From assembly GCA_951213105.1 (NCBI GenBank), contig OX578155.1, positions 36,308,484 to 36,372,483 of the forward strand: DNA of 64,000 nt. The letters run 5' to 3'. Each line of letters starts with the position of its first letter. Position 1 is the stretch's first letter. The position numbers were made by a program, and so were the translations under genes. A model generated the notes under the pieces. That model worked only from the letters and a program-made list of their open reading frames with translations, did not search any database and was not told where the DNA came from. Positions 1 to 10,576 of the stretch are shown here, in pieces. The stretch is from Amaurobius ferox (Eukaryota > Arthropoda > Arachnida > Araneae > Amaurobiidae).

Positions 1-690
1 AATGTACAAGCTCCTCCCATGGGATGGGTATTCCTTTAATTCGTCGGTAGTAATTGCTTCTGTCATGTAGAATATTTTCTTTTAATACCAGTTCTATAAG
101 GTCAAGGTATCTTCGAAATGTCATTAATTCATTCAGGTTATATGCCTGATGTAACTTCACCAGTATTAAGTATAATTTTGATAAATCAATGTTGTTAAAA
201 AGATGTTTAAAGTCAAAGCTTTTAAAACAAATGTCCTTATGACAATGTTTAAGACGATCGATAACATCTAAGCCATTATTGATCATAACATGATTTTGTT
301 TTTTAATATTTTCCATGACATACTTGAGGATATTCAAAAGTTTTATATTAGCTTGAGTCAGGTAGGATACGCAACCAACAGTTACTGTGTGGAATTTAAC
401 TGGTATTTTATGCAACTTGGGAATAAGGATTAAATACGGAAATTTAACAGATTTTATTTCAATGCCGATACGTTTGTACTTTGCTGTTATCCTTTTGGAC
501 AGAACATTACCTGTATTATCTATAGGGGTGTACATTGTACTGTCTTGGTAGCATTGGAGTAAGGTGTCCACATAAAACTTTTTACAAGTAAAAGCAAAAT
601 TTGATACGATTATATCTGTATATGTAATAACAAAGTTTTCTTTAATTATATTAATGGCTGCAGGTGCTGATGCATTTCTTGTTTTGTTAT
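1..690 (-). pseudogene. Reverse transcriptase N-terminal half of Naiad-type element (partial)
   Basis: Translating the minus strand here gives a continuous open frame to the window edge. It includes PKLHKIPVKFHTVTVG (RT fingers, the PK.HK.P pattern) and SFDFKHLFNNID, which corresponds to the FDFSxLYTxI motif around the first catalytic Asp region of Penelope-type RTs. The YxDD box would lie beyond position 1. The reading frame is offset by one base from the upstream CxC-containing segment. Confidence 0.7.
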
Positions 691-695
691 TTTGT

Positions 696-1709
696 TTATG
701 GTAAAAAAAACTGAAATTTCTTAACAAAATTGTATTTCCATTCTTGAAAGGCCTGGATGGGTAAACTGTATTTGACTGCTAATTTATAGATGAACTCTTC
801 AAGATCATAATTAAAGTCCTCGTCTACATTATTATATTGTGATCGGAATTTGGTTCCAAGTTTAAAAACGTTTTTTAGATTTTTATCAGAGATAATAGCT
901 AGATCTCCAGTAATAATGTGATTATGAAAAGTATCTTTATGTGTGCTATCAAGGCAATCGCATACTGTTGTCTTATTTACTAAAGCTTTGCAGATTTTGT
1001 TGTAGTTAAAGAATTTTCTTCCGTTAGTGCGTACAAAACGGTAAGTCAATTTCACCTTAAGGTCTTGTATTGGTAAACATTCTTTAATATTGTAGAGAAT
1101 CGAATTAAAAGAAATCCCATCAAATTTTTTATTTCGGAATGTGGTTATAAAATAATCCATGTTCTTTTTCTTCTGTATTTTGGGTTGCAGTGTAATATGA
1201 AATTTACTAGCCCTTAATTTAATTAAATCAAGTATAATGGCTATATTTTTATGTGTTTCTTCTATTTGAAAGTTGATAGGTTCTTCCAATTTATATTTCT
1301 GCATGAATGCCCATATACAAGGTAGATATCTGATTTTAATGCTATAAATGATATTCTTAATCCAGTTGTACTTGATTACTGCATTAGATGAGAAAGTTGC
1401 AATAAATTTGGAAATTTTTTCTTCTGTGTTGCTATAGCTGTGATGGTGCCTTCCACTTCCTCTATGCCATCTATGTGATTTCTTTTTTATCAAAGAACCT
1501 GCCAAGGGATAATTGTCAATGTTTCTACAATATTCCATATTATAGCTTTCTTTAAAATTAAGGGTATTCAATCCATAAGGGAATGCCTTTGAGTATTGTT
1601 TTATATGTGTGCCTTCCCACCACATTCTTTCCAATGGATCAGGTACTATATCGAGTATGGTTATGATGGTCCTAGAAAAATCATGTTGTCTAAAGTGTCT
1701 GATTTCCAA
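696..1709 (-). pseudogene. Central part of Naiad-type polyprotein with CxC linker
   Basis: A 337-codon open stretch in which the codons continue the GIY-YIG frame upstream of the first listed Met. A VCDCLDS motif (CxC) near residue 244 is followed by HNHIITGDLAII, a block I associate with Naiad-like proteins between nuclease and RT. An EEFIYKLAVKYSLPIQAFQEW segment lies at the C-terminal end. The frame closes at a stop just after an A8/T8 homopolymer; shifting one base re-enters open coding that continues into the RT. The stop therefore looks like a homopolymer slip and not a natural terminus. No other family fits this motif order better. Confidence 0.7.
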
Positions 1710-1742
1710 ACTGCTAAATTGTCGATCTATTTGCGTTTTCTT

Positions 1743-1823
1743 ACATACCTGATTCCTTCCAAAAAGCTACTCTAAGTCCACGGACGAGTCGGATGGTCTG
1801 GGCTTTCGACATACCTGATTCCT
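1743..1823 (-). repeat. 51-bp insertion flanked by 15-bp direct repeats inside the Naiad coding region
   Basis: ACATACCTGATTCCT occurs at 1743-1757 and again at 1809-1823, enclosing 51 bp (1758-1808) that do not resemble the surrounding coding sequence. Deleting one repeat plus the insert would reconnect two open frames. This is the footprint expected of a small insertion with target duplication, or of a templated repair event. The insert contains a short GTCC/GGAC hairpin but no recognisable element ends. Confidence 0.7.
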
Positions 1824-2030
1824 ATGTAAGTTGATTCTTATATTTAAAGGATTCTGAGTCTGTCCGACATATTTAGCTTGACAAGTAAGACAAGTGATGC
1901 AGTAGATCATGTTGTAAGATTTCCAAAACACTCTTCTCTTATTTGTATGTTGTTTAATTTGATACGGGTTGGCCACCGGACACAACTTGCATCTTTTTGA
2001 TATGCATTTTTGATAACCACTATATCTCAT
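1767..2030 (-). pseudogene. GIY-YIG endonuclease domain of the Naiad-type element
   Basis: An 87-codon open frame from ATG at 2030. It contains a Cys pair (RCKLC, about residues 14-18), a conserved YCITCLTC...KYVGQTQ stretch and the RINLHRNQ segment, matching the GIY-YIG core with the Cys/His motif of Penelope-type nucleases. In the family this domain nicks DNA to prime reverse transcription. The frame ends prematurely inside a 51-bp foreign insert; coding resumes in the downstream segment after the second copy of the 15-bp duplication. It is the N-terminal part of one polyprotein, not a separate gene. Confidence 0.75.
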
Positions 2031-2885
2031 TCAACTGTGATGAATGAAATTATTTACAAAAAACTGTGATTCTATGGATCAAGTCATTAAATAAGCTTAC
2101 GCCAATACGGACATTTTTTCTTTTTGTCGCTTGACTTTCATGGACTGCATTTTGAGATTTGAAATACTGCTTGATAGACATCTTCGACGAAAAGAGCTAA
2201 GGGTAGAGTGATATCGATGCCACATATACCCTTATCTATGTGCCACTGAGCACATATTCATTTTAGAATATTTTTGCCAGTCACTATATTAAATAAGATG
2301 TATACATTCATATTTACTTTCAACTTTTTATACTCATGTTGAGGAGTATATTAATTAATACATTAGGAATGGAGTAAAGTACACTTCATATAAAGTACTA
2401 GAAAAAATCATTCACACGTGTGTCATACTTTGTACACTTTCATATTCAATAGCTACCACTTGTAATCCGCAGTAATTCGTATACCCATATAGTCCAATCT
2501 GAATGAAGTGTCATTTTTTAAGATTTTGATCTTTTTTTGGATTTTTAAAACTTATTACTTAAAATGCGTCAATAAGGCATGTTAAATAACGAGACATGTA
2601 AATTCAAAAACACAATAATACTAAAATCTATACGATATAAAAACATCCAATACATAAAAATATACGTAAGCTACTCACTGAGTTAAAGTAAAAATTGACA
2701 GATAGCTAAAATAGCTCACCCCAAAGCAATGTATCCACAATCCTGGTAAGATCCCTCACGTACCACGCGACACACAACACACGGAAGACCAAAGCTTCAC
2801 TTGCTTGGTCTGAGAGGTAACCCCTAATACGTGATGAAGGATAGTTACTAAATCCACACACTGCAGCAGGATCAATATCTTCCGA
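2031..2885. other. AT-rich stretch without a recognisable gene
   Basis: Lies 5' of the Naiad-type coding region on its sense (minus) strand, so part may be its 5' untranslated or pseudo-LTR sequence. Short open frames here have no recognisable motif. No promoter, RNA gene or terminal repeat was identified apart from the dispersed segment that starts near 2886. Confidence 0.4.
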
Positions 2886-3095
2886 TATAACAAATAAAAG
2901 TGACAAGTGAAATTCAAAATTGAAATTTTCACCTATACATCATCATAAAACCAATGCACTACTCAGAAACAGACGCCATGCCGCACAAGACTCCGAAGCA
3001 GAAAATAAGCAAAGAAATACAAGGAAAAAGGGATAATCAAATGCTTTGCATATAATGGTTGGGGAGGATTGCGACTCCCCCCCCCCCCCCCCTCA
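2886..3095 (+). repeat. About 200-bp dispersed repeat shared with 31222-31428 (candidate pseudo-LTR)
   Basis: Starts TATAACAAATAAAAGTGA and runs to GGTTGGGGAGGATT.CGACTCC, nearly identical to 31222-31428 in the same orientation. One copy lies upstream of a Penelope-like coding region (1-2030), the other downstream of a second Penelope-like RT fragment (31640-32045). Such elements have pseudo-LTRs at both ends, so this is a plausible pLTR. That is inference; it could equally be an independent short repeat. This copy ends in a run of about 17 C. Confidence 0.6.
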
Positions 3096-3490
3096 TAGTG
3101 GAGTGGAGCAACCATTGCAGGGCATGGAATGCGAAAAAGGGCGCTGCAAGTAGTTACATTGAAATATTTTCTGTCTGACAAATTTCAGCTCAAACAAAAT
3201 TATGGTTTTTCTCTCATTTAATTATATATTTTTTTAAACAGCTATGCTTATATATATTTGAAATAACAATTTCAAATGGGGTGAAATTTGCGTGAAATGA
3301 AAACATTTTATGAATTATATTTCAAATTATTATGTTACAAAAGTTGGTATTCCCGGTATGTTATTACAAACTGTTTTGGCTATAGCAGTTTATTAGTAAA
3401 TAAATTCAGAGAGCTTCTCTAGTGTGCTGTTAAAACTATCTTTAATGCATCATTGGAAAACATAAAATAAAATAGTCAATGTGAATTCAA
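3096..3490 (+). repeat. Diverged fragment related to the P-like transposon interior
   Basis: CATAGTGGAGTGGAGCAACC and the following GCAGGGCATG, TTTCAGCTCA.ACAAAATTATG and ACAGCTATGCTTATA blocks align in order with 16735-16890 and 62790-62950, the interior of the P-like element. Divergence is much higher than between those two copies, so this is an older relic. I could not delimit its right end. Confidence 0.5.
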
Positions 3491-4499
3491 GTAATCAATT
3501 TACAATTTTAGTTATTTTATAATATCGATAAAGTAGATGACAAATATATAAATTAAATGTAGGACATTTTTTCTTAAGAAAGTATAATATATTGTGTATA
3601 TTTCTGTCTTGCTTCCGGAAATCGGCCGTCCTCTCGTTCTCGCCGGGTTAAAATTCGACGAGGACGACCAATTTTCGAAAGTTGCCGTCCTCTCGGATGG
3701 CCTTGACATGAGAGATTCTGTAAAAAAAAAAAAAAATTGTGGCGAAAGCCACCCTTTCCCGTGCCATGAATGAAAATTGAAATGTCGTCACCTGTAAATC
3801 CCCCCCACCCCCACCCCATAAACTTAGCTAGTGTGCATTATCAATGCCTTCTTTCTAGGCGAGCCGTCAGATCTGCATTGTAACCACAGGCGCTAGTTAT
3901 TTTTTCTCCCCTTATCCACCACCCAGTGAATCTTTTTTCTCCCCTCATTTGCCACCCAGTGAATCCGATGACCGCACGAAAATGCGATAGCACACTCACT
4001 ATCGAAGTGACATGTTCTGTTCTCCTTTTCAAGGTCTACATGTATGGAATTTTCGGATTTTCACAAGACCGACAATACCAATACTTAAATCCGGACCAAG
4101 CCTGATGATATTCAGTCTAAGAAGATTTTAATCTTGATTGACTACATTCCCTAGAAATTAAGAGTACCGATGAGGTTTAAACTGTTTAGAGACAAGAGGA
4201 TTTATATGATTATTTATTTACCACTCCTTCAAGTTACCAAACATTGAAAAAAGGAGCGATTAATTACATATCTTACCCCTTTGCCCCCACCCATAGATCG
4301 GAATTCCGCCGGTCCGATCCTTTATTGGAGACGAATAATCCAAGATTTTATAATGCATTTTTTTAAAAATCAGAACATTCCAAAACACGTTATCATTCCA
4401 AATCACGTTAAACATGTGGGACCGTAATTCCTTTCGAGAGGTTGGTGGTAGGGGAAGGAGGGTATTGTCCCTGTAGATGACTCCCCCACTGGGTTCCGG
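3491..4499. other. Non-coding stretch; short 33-bp tandem duplication at 3900-3965
   Basis: TTTTTTCTCCCCT...CACCCAGTGAATC is repeated twice head to tail at 3900-3932 and 3933-3965. A short GC-rich patch (3610-3710) has GTCCTCTCG repeated in two places and an A-run after it. Open frames overlapping this interval have no recognisable domain. No gene supported. Confidence 0.4.
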
Positions 4500-5895
4500 T
4501 CTAAATTGGGTGGCACTTCCTGGCCGTCCAAACAGTTACTGTCCTACCGCCACGAGAAAGTCCCCAGACAGCAGACGTTGTGGTGGCGGTCGCTATGAAA
4601 ACAGGTTATTCCACTGCATTTTAGGTGTGATGGAAAGCGCTTCTTTCCGATTTGGCGCAGATAGAACCGACGAAAGTCGCATTTCGCTTTGCACTGGGGT
4701 CAATGCTAAGTGCTCGCATTCTGTGATTTTTAAAGCTGTGAAGTAACTTGTACTGTGTTGCACACTTTGTGGATTTTGTCTAGTTGTAAAATGACTACAT
4801 TTAAAAGTGGAAAGACTTTGCATTCGCAAGCATGTGAAATAGTCCACAATGTTACGGCATTTTTTGAAGAGGAAAAACCGCAAATTCTCTAAAAATACCA
4901 ATTTCAAATGCAATGAAGAGAACTGAGGAAGCGACAGGGGTTTCAGCGTCATCAGTTAAAAAGGTAAAATGTGAGGGGAAATCGCTTAATGACACTGAGA
5001 TTAGCATTTTATCTATTTGAATAATTTACAAGTATTGCTTAAAGAAGCTATTTTAAAAGTAACACAAAATGAATGGAAAAAACACTGTGAACAAACAACA
5101 CATTGAAAAACTAGAGAATATTTATTGGAAGAAAGATGGATTGATAGAAGATATTGTGGATAAAATAGTGATAAATCTGTCGGATAGCGATTCAGACTCT
5201 TCTTCAAGTAAAAACATTTCAAGTGATTCGGACATAGTAGATAATAGTTATTCCAATGAATCTGAATGAATATTTTATAATTGATTGAAAAATATGAAAA
5301 GAATGAATATTTTAAGGTCATAATTTTGCGTATTTATCATTTATTTTTCCCTTTTCGCTGACTAATAATTGTGTAGCTTGCTGATTGAAAACTGTAATGA
5401 TTTTCATTTAATTCGAAATTTAGTTTTAAACAAAATGATATAAATTTTAGTTTTAAATTGTAAGCTTTTCTCTCCCAAAATCATCCGAATCTGAAAGAAA
5501 ATATTTAAAATTACTTTGTTCTAATAGACTGAAGGCTTCTCGTAGCCGCTGACGCTTATAATAACAAATTATTTTCTGAGTTTAAATGACGAGAAATTTT
5601 TAAGTTAATCTATAATTAAATGTTATTTAATACGAAAATTTTGTTTAACTGTCGGATAAAAAACATCTACTATTTTCTTTTAGTACATCATGATAGACGA
5701 AACGGATTCTTCGCTTAACGAAGTGCGCTTGATTTGCCAAATGTTGCAGTCGATTTTAAACCTTTCTCCCTCCTTTCTTCGACTCGTCTACTTGCGGCAA
5801 CCCTGTTCAGAGACTTTCTCGTGGCGGTAGGACAGTACCTTACACCTTTCTGGTAGATCGCGCCAAGGAGTTTGCCACGGTCAGAATTTAGAAGG
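4500..5895 (+). mobile_element. Internally deleted DNA transposon with long imperfect inverted ends
   Basis: A roughly 90-bp inverted repeat bounds the region: 4500-4580 and the reverse complement of 5795-5895 share CTGTCCTACCGCCACGAGAA and flanking matches such as TGGCA..CTCCT.GGC. Between them lie the start and the end of one transposase-like protein with the middle missing. This fits a non-autonomous deletion derivative. The exact ends and any target duplication could not be fixed. Confidence 0.6.
4791..5269 (+). pseudogene. Remnant of transposase-like protein: N-terminal HTH-like part joined to acidic C-terminal tail
   Basis: From ATG 4791 the sequence encodes MTTFKSGKTLHSQACEIVHN, then after a one-base shift NAMKRTEEATGVSASSVKKV, a helix-turn-helix-like segment, ending in a stop at 5018. 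After a break, HIEKLENIYWKKDGLIEDIV is followed by a Ser/Asp-rich tail ending at 5269. This N-terminal HTH plus YW.KDGL... acidic tail pattern is one I associate with arthropod DDE transposon proteins of the IS630/Tc1-related type. The catalytic DDE core is absent, so the family call is tentative and the product is not functional. Confidence 0.5.
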
Positions 5896-6137
5896 GTAGC
5901 AAACAGGCTGGTCACCAAAGGCGGCTAGTATGAAATAAATTATGTTAGAAAACAAATGGCACCAACCTTAGAATGCTTGCATGAACCATTGAGATATAGC
6001 ATTTTTTTTTTATAAATTTTTATAAAAGTATATTATGCTTTTGTTTCATGTATAATCCTACAATAGGATAGGTATGAATTAAATAAGCCCTATCCAAGAG
6101 CCAGGTGGTGCGTCAATTAATTTGGATGAGCAAAATA
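5896..6137. other. AT-rich spacer, nothing recognised
   Basis: Between the deleted DNA transposon and the hAT-type element. Only homopolymer T and A stretches; no element ends or coding signal seen. Confidence 0.4.
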
Positions 6138-6145
6138 CATACTAG

Positions 6146-7205
6146 CAGGGTTGTGGAGTCAGTAACTCAAACCGTGGACTTCAACTCCTCTTTTTTTTCT
6201 ACTGTCTGATACCGACTCCTATTTTCTAATATCAGACTCCAATACTGATATAAATAGTAATTAGTTTTGTATTTTTTATATCAATAGTTTTTAATTGTTA
6301 AACGTTGGATGGTTTCTTATTTTATTGCCTAAAAATCTCTCTATATTAAAAAAAAGTAGATGACGCCACCGCTGTTTGACAAATTTTTCGTTTCTCGAGA
6401 TTCTTTGCTTTGTACCGCAAAAACTATTGCATATAAAAATATGGAATTTGGTACACTTGTTGAAAAAGCTTTGGGAAATACGCTGAAATAAATTGTTTTT
6501 TGATAAATATTGTAGTTTAAGAAATATGTAATATCAAATTCAAAGACAAAATATTTGAGCTGCGAGTTCACATCCTGGATAGACTAACTATAGCAAGACC
6601 ACAAGTTTTTGCAGGCAGGTACCAACATGGGTGAATTTTTCCTCTTTTAATTTTTGGTGTAGTTTTTGAAATATTTTACTTTTTATGCACTTCTGAAGTG
6701 AACTTTTTTTTCGTATCTTCACGTCTAGTGATTTCTCTGTCTCGTACCGTAAAAACTATAGTATACCAAAATATGAAATTTGGTACATTTATAGAGAAAT
6801 ATTAGGGTAACGCGATGAAATAAACCGTTTATCGATTTAAACTTCAGTTTGACATAAAATAGTTTGTAAAACGAGCTCGTGATCAAGGAATTCAGTTTTT
6901 GGATTCCATAGGCTAAGAGAAATCCCTGCTTTTCCCTCCTGCAGAAATAGGCAGGGATAGAAAAGAGATTTTTGAAAGTAGAATTTGTAGAAAAGATAGA
7001 TATGAAGCGAGCGCAGCGAATAAGAGACAAAGCCTCCGAAAGGGGTTGCGCGAGCAGAGCGAGCTCCTAGTTACTTAAAACACTATTAAAAAATTGAATA
7101 TTCAAAAATAAAATGGTTTTTAAATAGTTTTATTTCGGAGTCAGAGTCAGTATATTTTTATTTACTCAAGCCTCACTCTAAATGGCTACCGACTCCACAG
7201 CTCTG
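6146..7205. mobile_element. Non-autonomous hAT-type element with 8-bp target duplication
   Basis: Left end CAGGGTTGTGGAGTC (6146) and right end GACTCCACAGCTCTG (to 7205) are terminal inverted repeats with two mismatches over 15 bp. They are flanked by the identical 8-mer CATACTAG at 6138-6145 and 7206-7213. CAG ends plus an 8-bp duplication are the hAT hallmark. Subterminal GACTCC/GGAGTC motifs recur near both ends. No transposase is present, and most of the interior (6336-7070) is a separate nested Helitron-like insertion, so the original element was only about 325 bp. Confidence 0.85.
6336..7070 (+). mobile_element. Helitron-like non-autonomous element nested in the hAT element
   Basis: Begins TCTCTCTATATTAAA after an A (6335) and ends GAGCTCCTAG before a T (7071). 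That is the 5'-TC ... CTRR-3' structure of Helitrons inserted between A and T, with a short GAGC/GCTC hairpin just before the CTAG. It contains two copies of a ~330-bp unit with the motif AT(A/G)TGAAATTTGGTACA (about 6411 and 6740). No Rep/helicase coding is present. Family assignment rests on terminal structure only. Confidence 0.65.
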
Positions 7206-7213
7206 CATACTAG

Positions 7214-8220
7214 TGTAACATTTTGGTATGTATATAATTGCACTCATCTAAATTAATGTAACATACAATCTAAAGTTTAGATTTGAAATTTTTTATGTAC
7301 ACACAAGTTTTCAGTTTAAACTTAATGTACAGGGTTTTTTTTTTTAAAAAAAAGAGAGGGTTTGGGAGAGCAGGGGATCGATGCTCAAATAGATTTAAAA
7401 TGTTTTATTAAATTAATTTTAATGGGAATTTGGATTTTAAGAACAGATGTCATAATACCCTTTTTTCTGCAATTTTTACCTTGCTGACATAGACATGAAA
7501 CCAAGGCTGACGGACAGCATGTTTGCCATAACTGAAATGCATGAAAATATAAAATTAATATTGATTTAATACAATTATAGAAATTTTGATTAAATACAGG
7601 AAGCCAGCTATATTGCTTATTTTATATAGGAATGGTCATTCTCAGTCGAAAGCCGCAATGTTGTAACAGTCGTTTGTGCAACAGTTGATTTGTAGCAATT
7701 TGAACATGAACCTATGCCTTCTATGCGAGTTTCCCTCTCCTGCTAAAAAAAACATCACAAAAACCAGTTCTACTGGCTGTCGGAGATTGCACGTAGCAAC
7801 AGGTATTCCGTACCACATAAAGTACAGTTAGGTCCATACAGTGGATGTAACATGAAAATTAGAAAATATTAAAAACATTAAAAGGACAAATATACAAAAG
7901 AAAGCAAATGTCAACAACTTAATTTTTTAAATATGTAAACCCATTAAAGTGATATTTTGAATTCATTCCTCACAATGTATACAAAATATAAAATTAACTG
8001 CAAAATTGAAAAATAAAAATCCTATTAGCCACCCCTGCTGTGCCCAAAGTCAGCCTACTGCACGCAAAACTAAATCCCAATTTTCTTGAACGAATTCTCT
8101 GGGACTTTTCAACACTGAAAATGAAAGGTATATTTCTAGTAAAGGCAAAAAAATCCCAATGAAATAAAGTCAAAACAAAACAAACAAATAAAGTCAAGAA
8201 AATAAAGTCAATGAAATAAA
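7214..8220. other. AT-rich stretch without a recognisable gene
   Basis: Homopolymer runs (T10 near 7333) and short open frames with no domain signature. I see no inverted ends, tRNA-like boxes or coding pattern. Confidence 0.4.
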
Positions 8221-8870
8221 GTAAAATATACAACTTGATTAACGATGACAGTCTTTCAAATAAACTGTTTCAAATCAAAATCAAATATGCACTATGATAT
8301 TGCACAATGCGGAAAGGATTGCAGAATGGAATGTTCTCTAAATCAGAGTAGGAATTGCCAGAATCCCACCTAAAATTTGCCAAAAATGGAAATGGGATAA
8401 TACGGTAAAAAACACAGTACATGGGATAATACAGTACAAAATAACAGTAAAATGTACAACTTGATTAATGATGACACTCTTTCAAATAAACTGTTTCAAA
8501 TCAAAACCAAATATGCACTATGATATTGCACAATGCGGAAAGGATTGCAGAATGGAATGTTCTTTAAATCAGAGTAGGAATTGCCAGAATCCCACCTAAA
8601 AATTGCCAAAAATAAAAATGGGATAATACGGTAAAAACCACAGTACATGCGATAATACAGTACAAAATAACAGTAAAATGTACAGCTTGATTAATGATGA
8701 CACTCTTTCAAATAAACTGTTTCAAACCAAAACCAAATATGCACTATTATGATGTTGCACGATGCGGAAATAGCTTCTAGAATGGAATGTTCTCTAAATC
8801 AAAGTAGGGATTGCCAGAATCCCACCAAATTATCGGCAAAAATGAAAATGGGATAATACGACATCTGTAC
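8221..8870 (+). repeat. 226-bp tandem repeat, about 2.8 copies
   Basis: The landmark GACA.TCTTTCAAATAAACTG begins at 8247, 8473 and 8699, an exact 226-bp spacing twice over. Units share TGCACTAT..TGATATTGCACAATGCGG and GGGATAATACGGTAAAA blocks with few substitutions. The third unit is truncated and more diverged near 8870. No coding capacity; a local minisatellite or satellite seed. Confidence 0.85.
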
Positions 8871-9581
8871 CGGATTTTATTCAAAGAAGAAGAGTTTTGC
8901 ACCTTACTATTTTCAGAAATGAACCGTAATAAATTCGATTCCATTGTAATGATTACACAGGACATTCACAATAAATAAATTGATTTTTTAATTTACTTAT
9001 TAAGCAGAATACCTGCCGTTTCACAAGTCTTAAATAATAAAAGGCAATGTCTGTGCGTGTGTGTGTGTGTATCCCCTGGAACCATGGATGTGCATTCACG
9101 CTACAAGAATGAGACCAAATTTCTGAATAAAACAATATACAGTAAAATGACACTTAAATACTTTATTAATTTCACAAAATATGCAATACTATTTTTAAAA
9201 CATTGACGGAAGTCATTTCACGAAACAGCTGCTACTATTTTAAAAACAGTGATAAAAATCACAGTTGATGTGTCACATAAACTGCTGTTCTACTGAGGGA
9301 TGACTTCTTTTTATAAACTCTCCATAGGGAAAGAATGTCTGTACGGGTGTTTTTTCTGTCTTATTCTGAAGAAAAAGACTCCAGTAAAGGAATATTTCAT
9401 GTTTGCAACAATAATTTTATTTTGGAATTGAAGTCTATATCTTTATAGACTCTGCCCCTCCATAGCCCTGATATATACATACATTGCGAATACAGTTAAT
9501 GAATTTTGTTGTTTGTTACAGTTGCATAATTTAAAAATGTTAAGTATTATGTTTGTTATAATTTCCTTTTTTTTATTTTAG
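8871..9581. other. No gene recognised; (GT)n microsatellite at 9053-9072
   Basis: Contains a GTGTGTGTGTGTGT tract and otherwise AT-rich sequence up to the MULE coding start. A T9 plus TTTTAG tract immediately precedes the MULE frame at about 9581 and could be a splice acceptor for an upstream exon that I could not find. Confidence 0.4.
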
Positions 9582-9712
9582 AATTTAAAATATGGAAAAA
9601 GGAATTTGAAAAAAGTACAAAAGCTGCTTTCATTATACGTTCAACTACAGAAAAGTCGACACATACAATAAAATACTTTTATTGTAACAGGTCTGGAACG
9701 TATGCCTCCAGG

Positions 9713-10576
9713 CAGGGGCGGCATTTCAGCATTCCATTTGGGGGTGCGAGATTTGTATAAAAATTCACAATATGAAATAAATAAAATGTTTGTTAACAGG
9801 GGGGAAAGGGGAGAGGGATCACAAAATTGAATTCATGTTGAGAAACATAAATGTTGTTAACATAATTTTTGTACATAATTGTGTTAACATAATTGCTGTT
9901 AACATATTTTTTCTAAATACAAATATCTATATTAATTTACTTGTTATTGAAGGTTTAAACGCCGGTTCTTAGAGTCTGGATGAAGAGAAAATTTTGTTAC
10001 AATATCATCATAATCCAGTATGGTATATCTTGTTCTATAGCTAAAATAGCTATGTACCTTTGTACTGCGAAAATAATTTTTCAACCTCCTGAGACAAGGA
10101 AATGACCTTTCACAATTGACTGAGCTGATTGGCACAGTCAAAAACAATTTAACTAATAATGTTATGACAGGAAACACATTTCTTAAATTCCGCTCTTTAA
10201 AATAATCCATGCGACTTTTAAAATTGGGATGGTCTATGTTTACATTTTTCACCATTGAATAAAACAGTCGCAATTCACATAGCAATTCCTCTTTCTGAAA
10301 GTTATATACTTTGCATATGGTTGAAACTTTTTCTTTTCCGACATCTGATTCGGATAATACTGAACTAAGGGCAAACAAAATGGATATATTGTTCTCATTA
10401 AATCCTGTCTCAATTTCATTAGATACTGAATCTATAATTTCATATTAAATATTGATTCTGTGATACGATGTAACATCATCATGGGAATTTTTTTACGCCT
10501 TTTTAGTTTTGGTCCAGAATAAGAAAAATTTGGGGGCGCGACCGCGCCCCCTCGCGCCCCCTATTTGCTGCCCCTG
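9713..10576 (-). mobile_element. hAT element inserted in the MULE gene, perfect 8-bp target duplication
   Basis: Ends are CAGGGGCGGCA (9713) and TGCTGCCCCTG (to 10576), an 11-bp inverted repeat with one mismatch. They are flanked by CCTCCAGG at 9705-9712 and 10577-10584. Host codons are in phase across the site. The element is 864 bp and retains the 3' part of a transposase on the minus strand. Subterminal CGCGCCCCC-rich sequence on the right is GC-rich against the AT-rich background. Confidence 0.93.
9944..10378 (-). pseudogene. hAT transposase C-terminal dimerisation fragment
   Basis: A 144-codon open frame, but the true N-terminal part is missing. It contains LTVPISSVNCERSFPCLRRL, the conserved hAT dimerisation signature (the SS.ERSFS..... 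pattern), preceded by FKSRMDYFKERNLRNVFPVI. In the family this region mediates transposase multimerisation and completes the RNase-H-like catalytic fold. The spacing resembles ZMYM1/TTF-type hAT proteins. The catalytic DD residues upstream are absent, so this is the surviving end of an internally deleted element. Confidence 0.85.

Larger units (their letters stand above)
1..2030 (-). mobile_element. Naiad-type Penelope-like retroelement, partial, runs off left edge
   Basis: Read on the minus strand, the order is a GIY-YIG endonuclease (2030-1767), a linker with a CxC motif (696-1709), then the start of a reverse transcriptase (about 690-1). N-terminal GIY-YIG plus a short CxC linker is the published signature of the Naiad clade; canonical Penelope elements carry the nuclease at the C terminus. 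The RT core beyond the fingers/palm start lies outside the window. Two lesions break the frame: a 51-bp insertion with a 15-bp direct duplication (1743-1823), and a one-base shift at the A8 run near 703-710. No in-frame TGA is seen within the open parts, so the selenocysteine codons reported for some spider Naiads are not evident here. Clade assignment is from motif order, not from a tree. Confidence 0.8.

Noticed and set aside
1757..1810. Possible hammerhead ribozyme around GTCCACGGACGAGTC
   Set aside because: A GTCC/GGAC stem is followed by GAG, but the conserved CUGAUGA and GAAA core boxes are absent on both strands. Naiads are also reported to lack canonical hammerheads.
4593..4952. 119-codon minus-strand frame in the deleted DNA transposon
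   Set aside because: Antisense to the transposase-like remnant, with no domain of its own.
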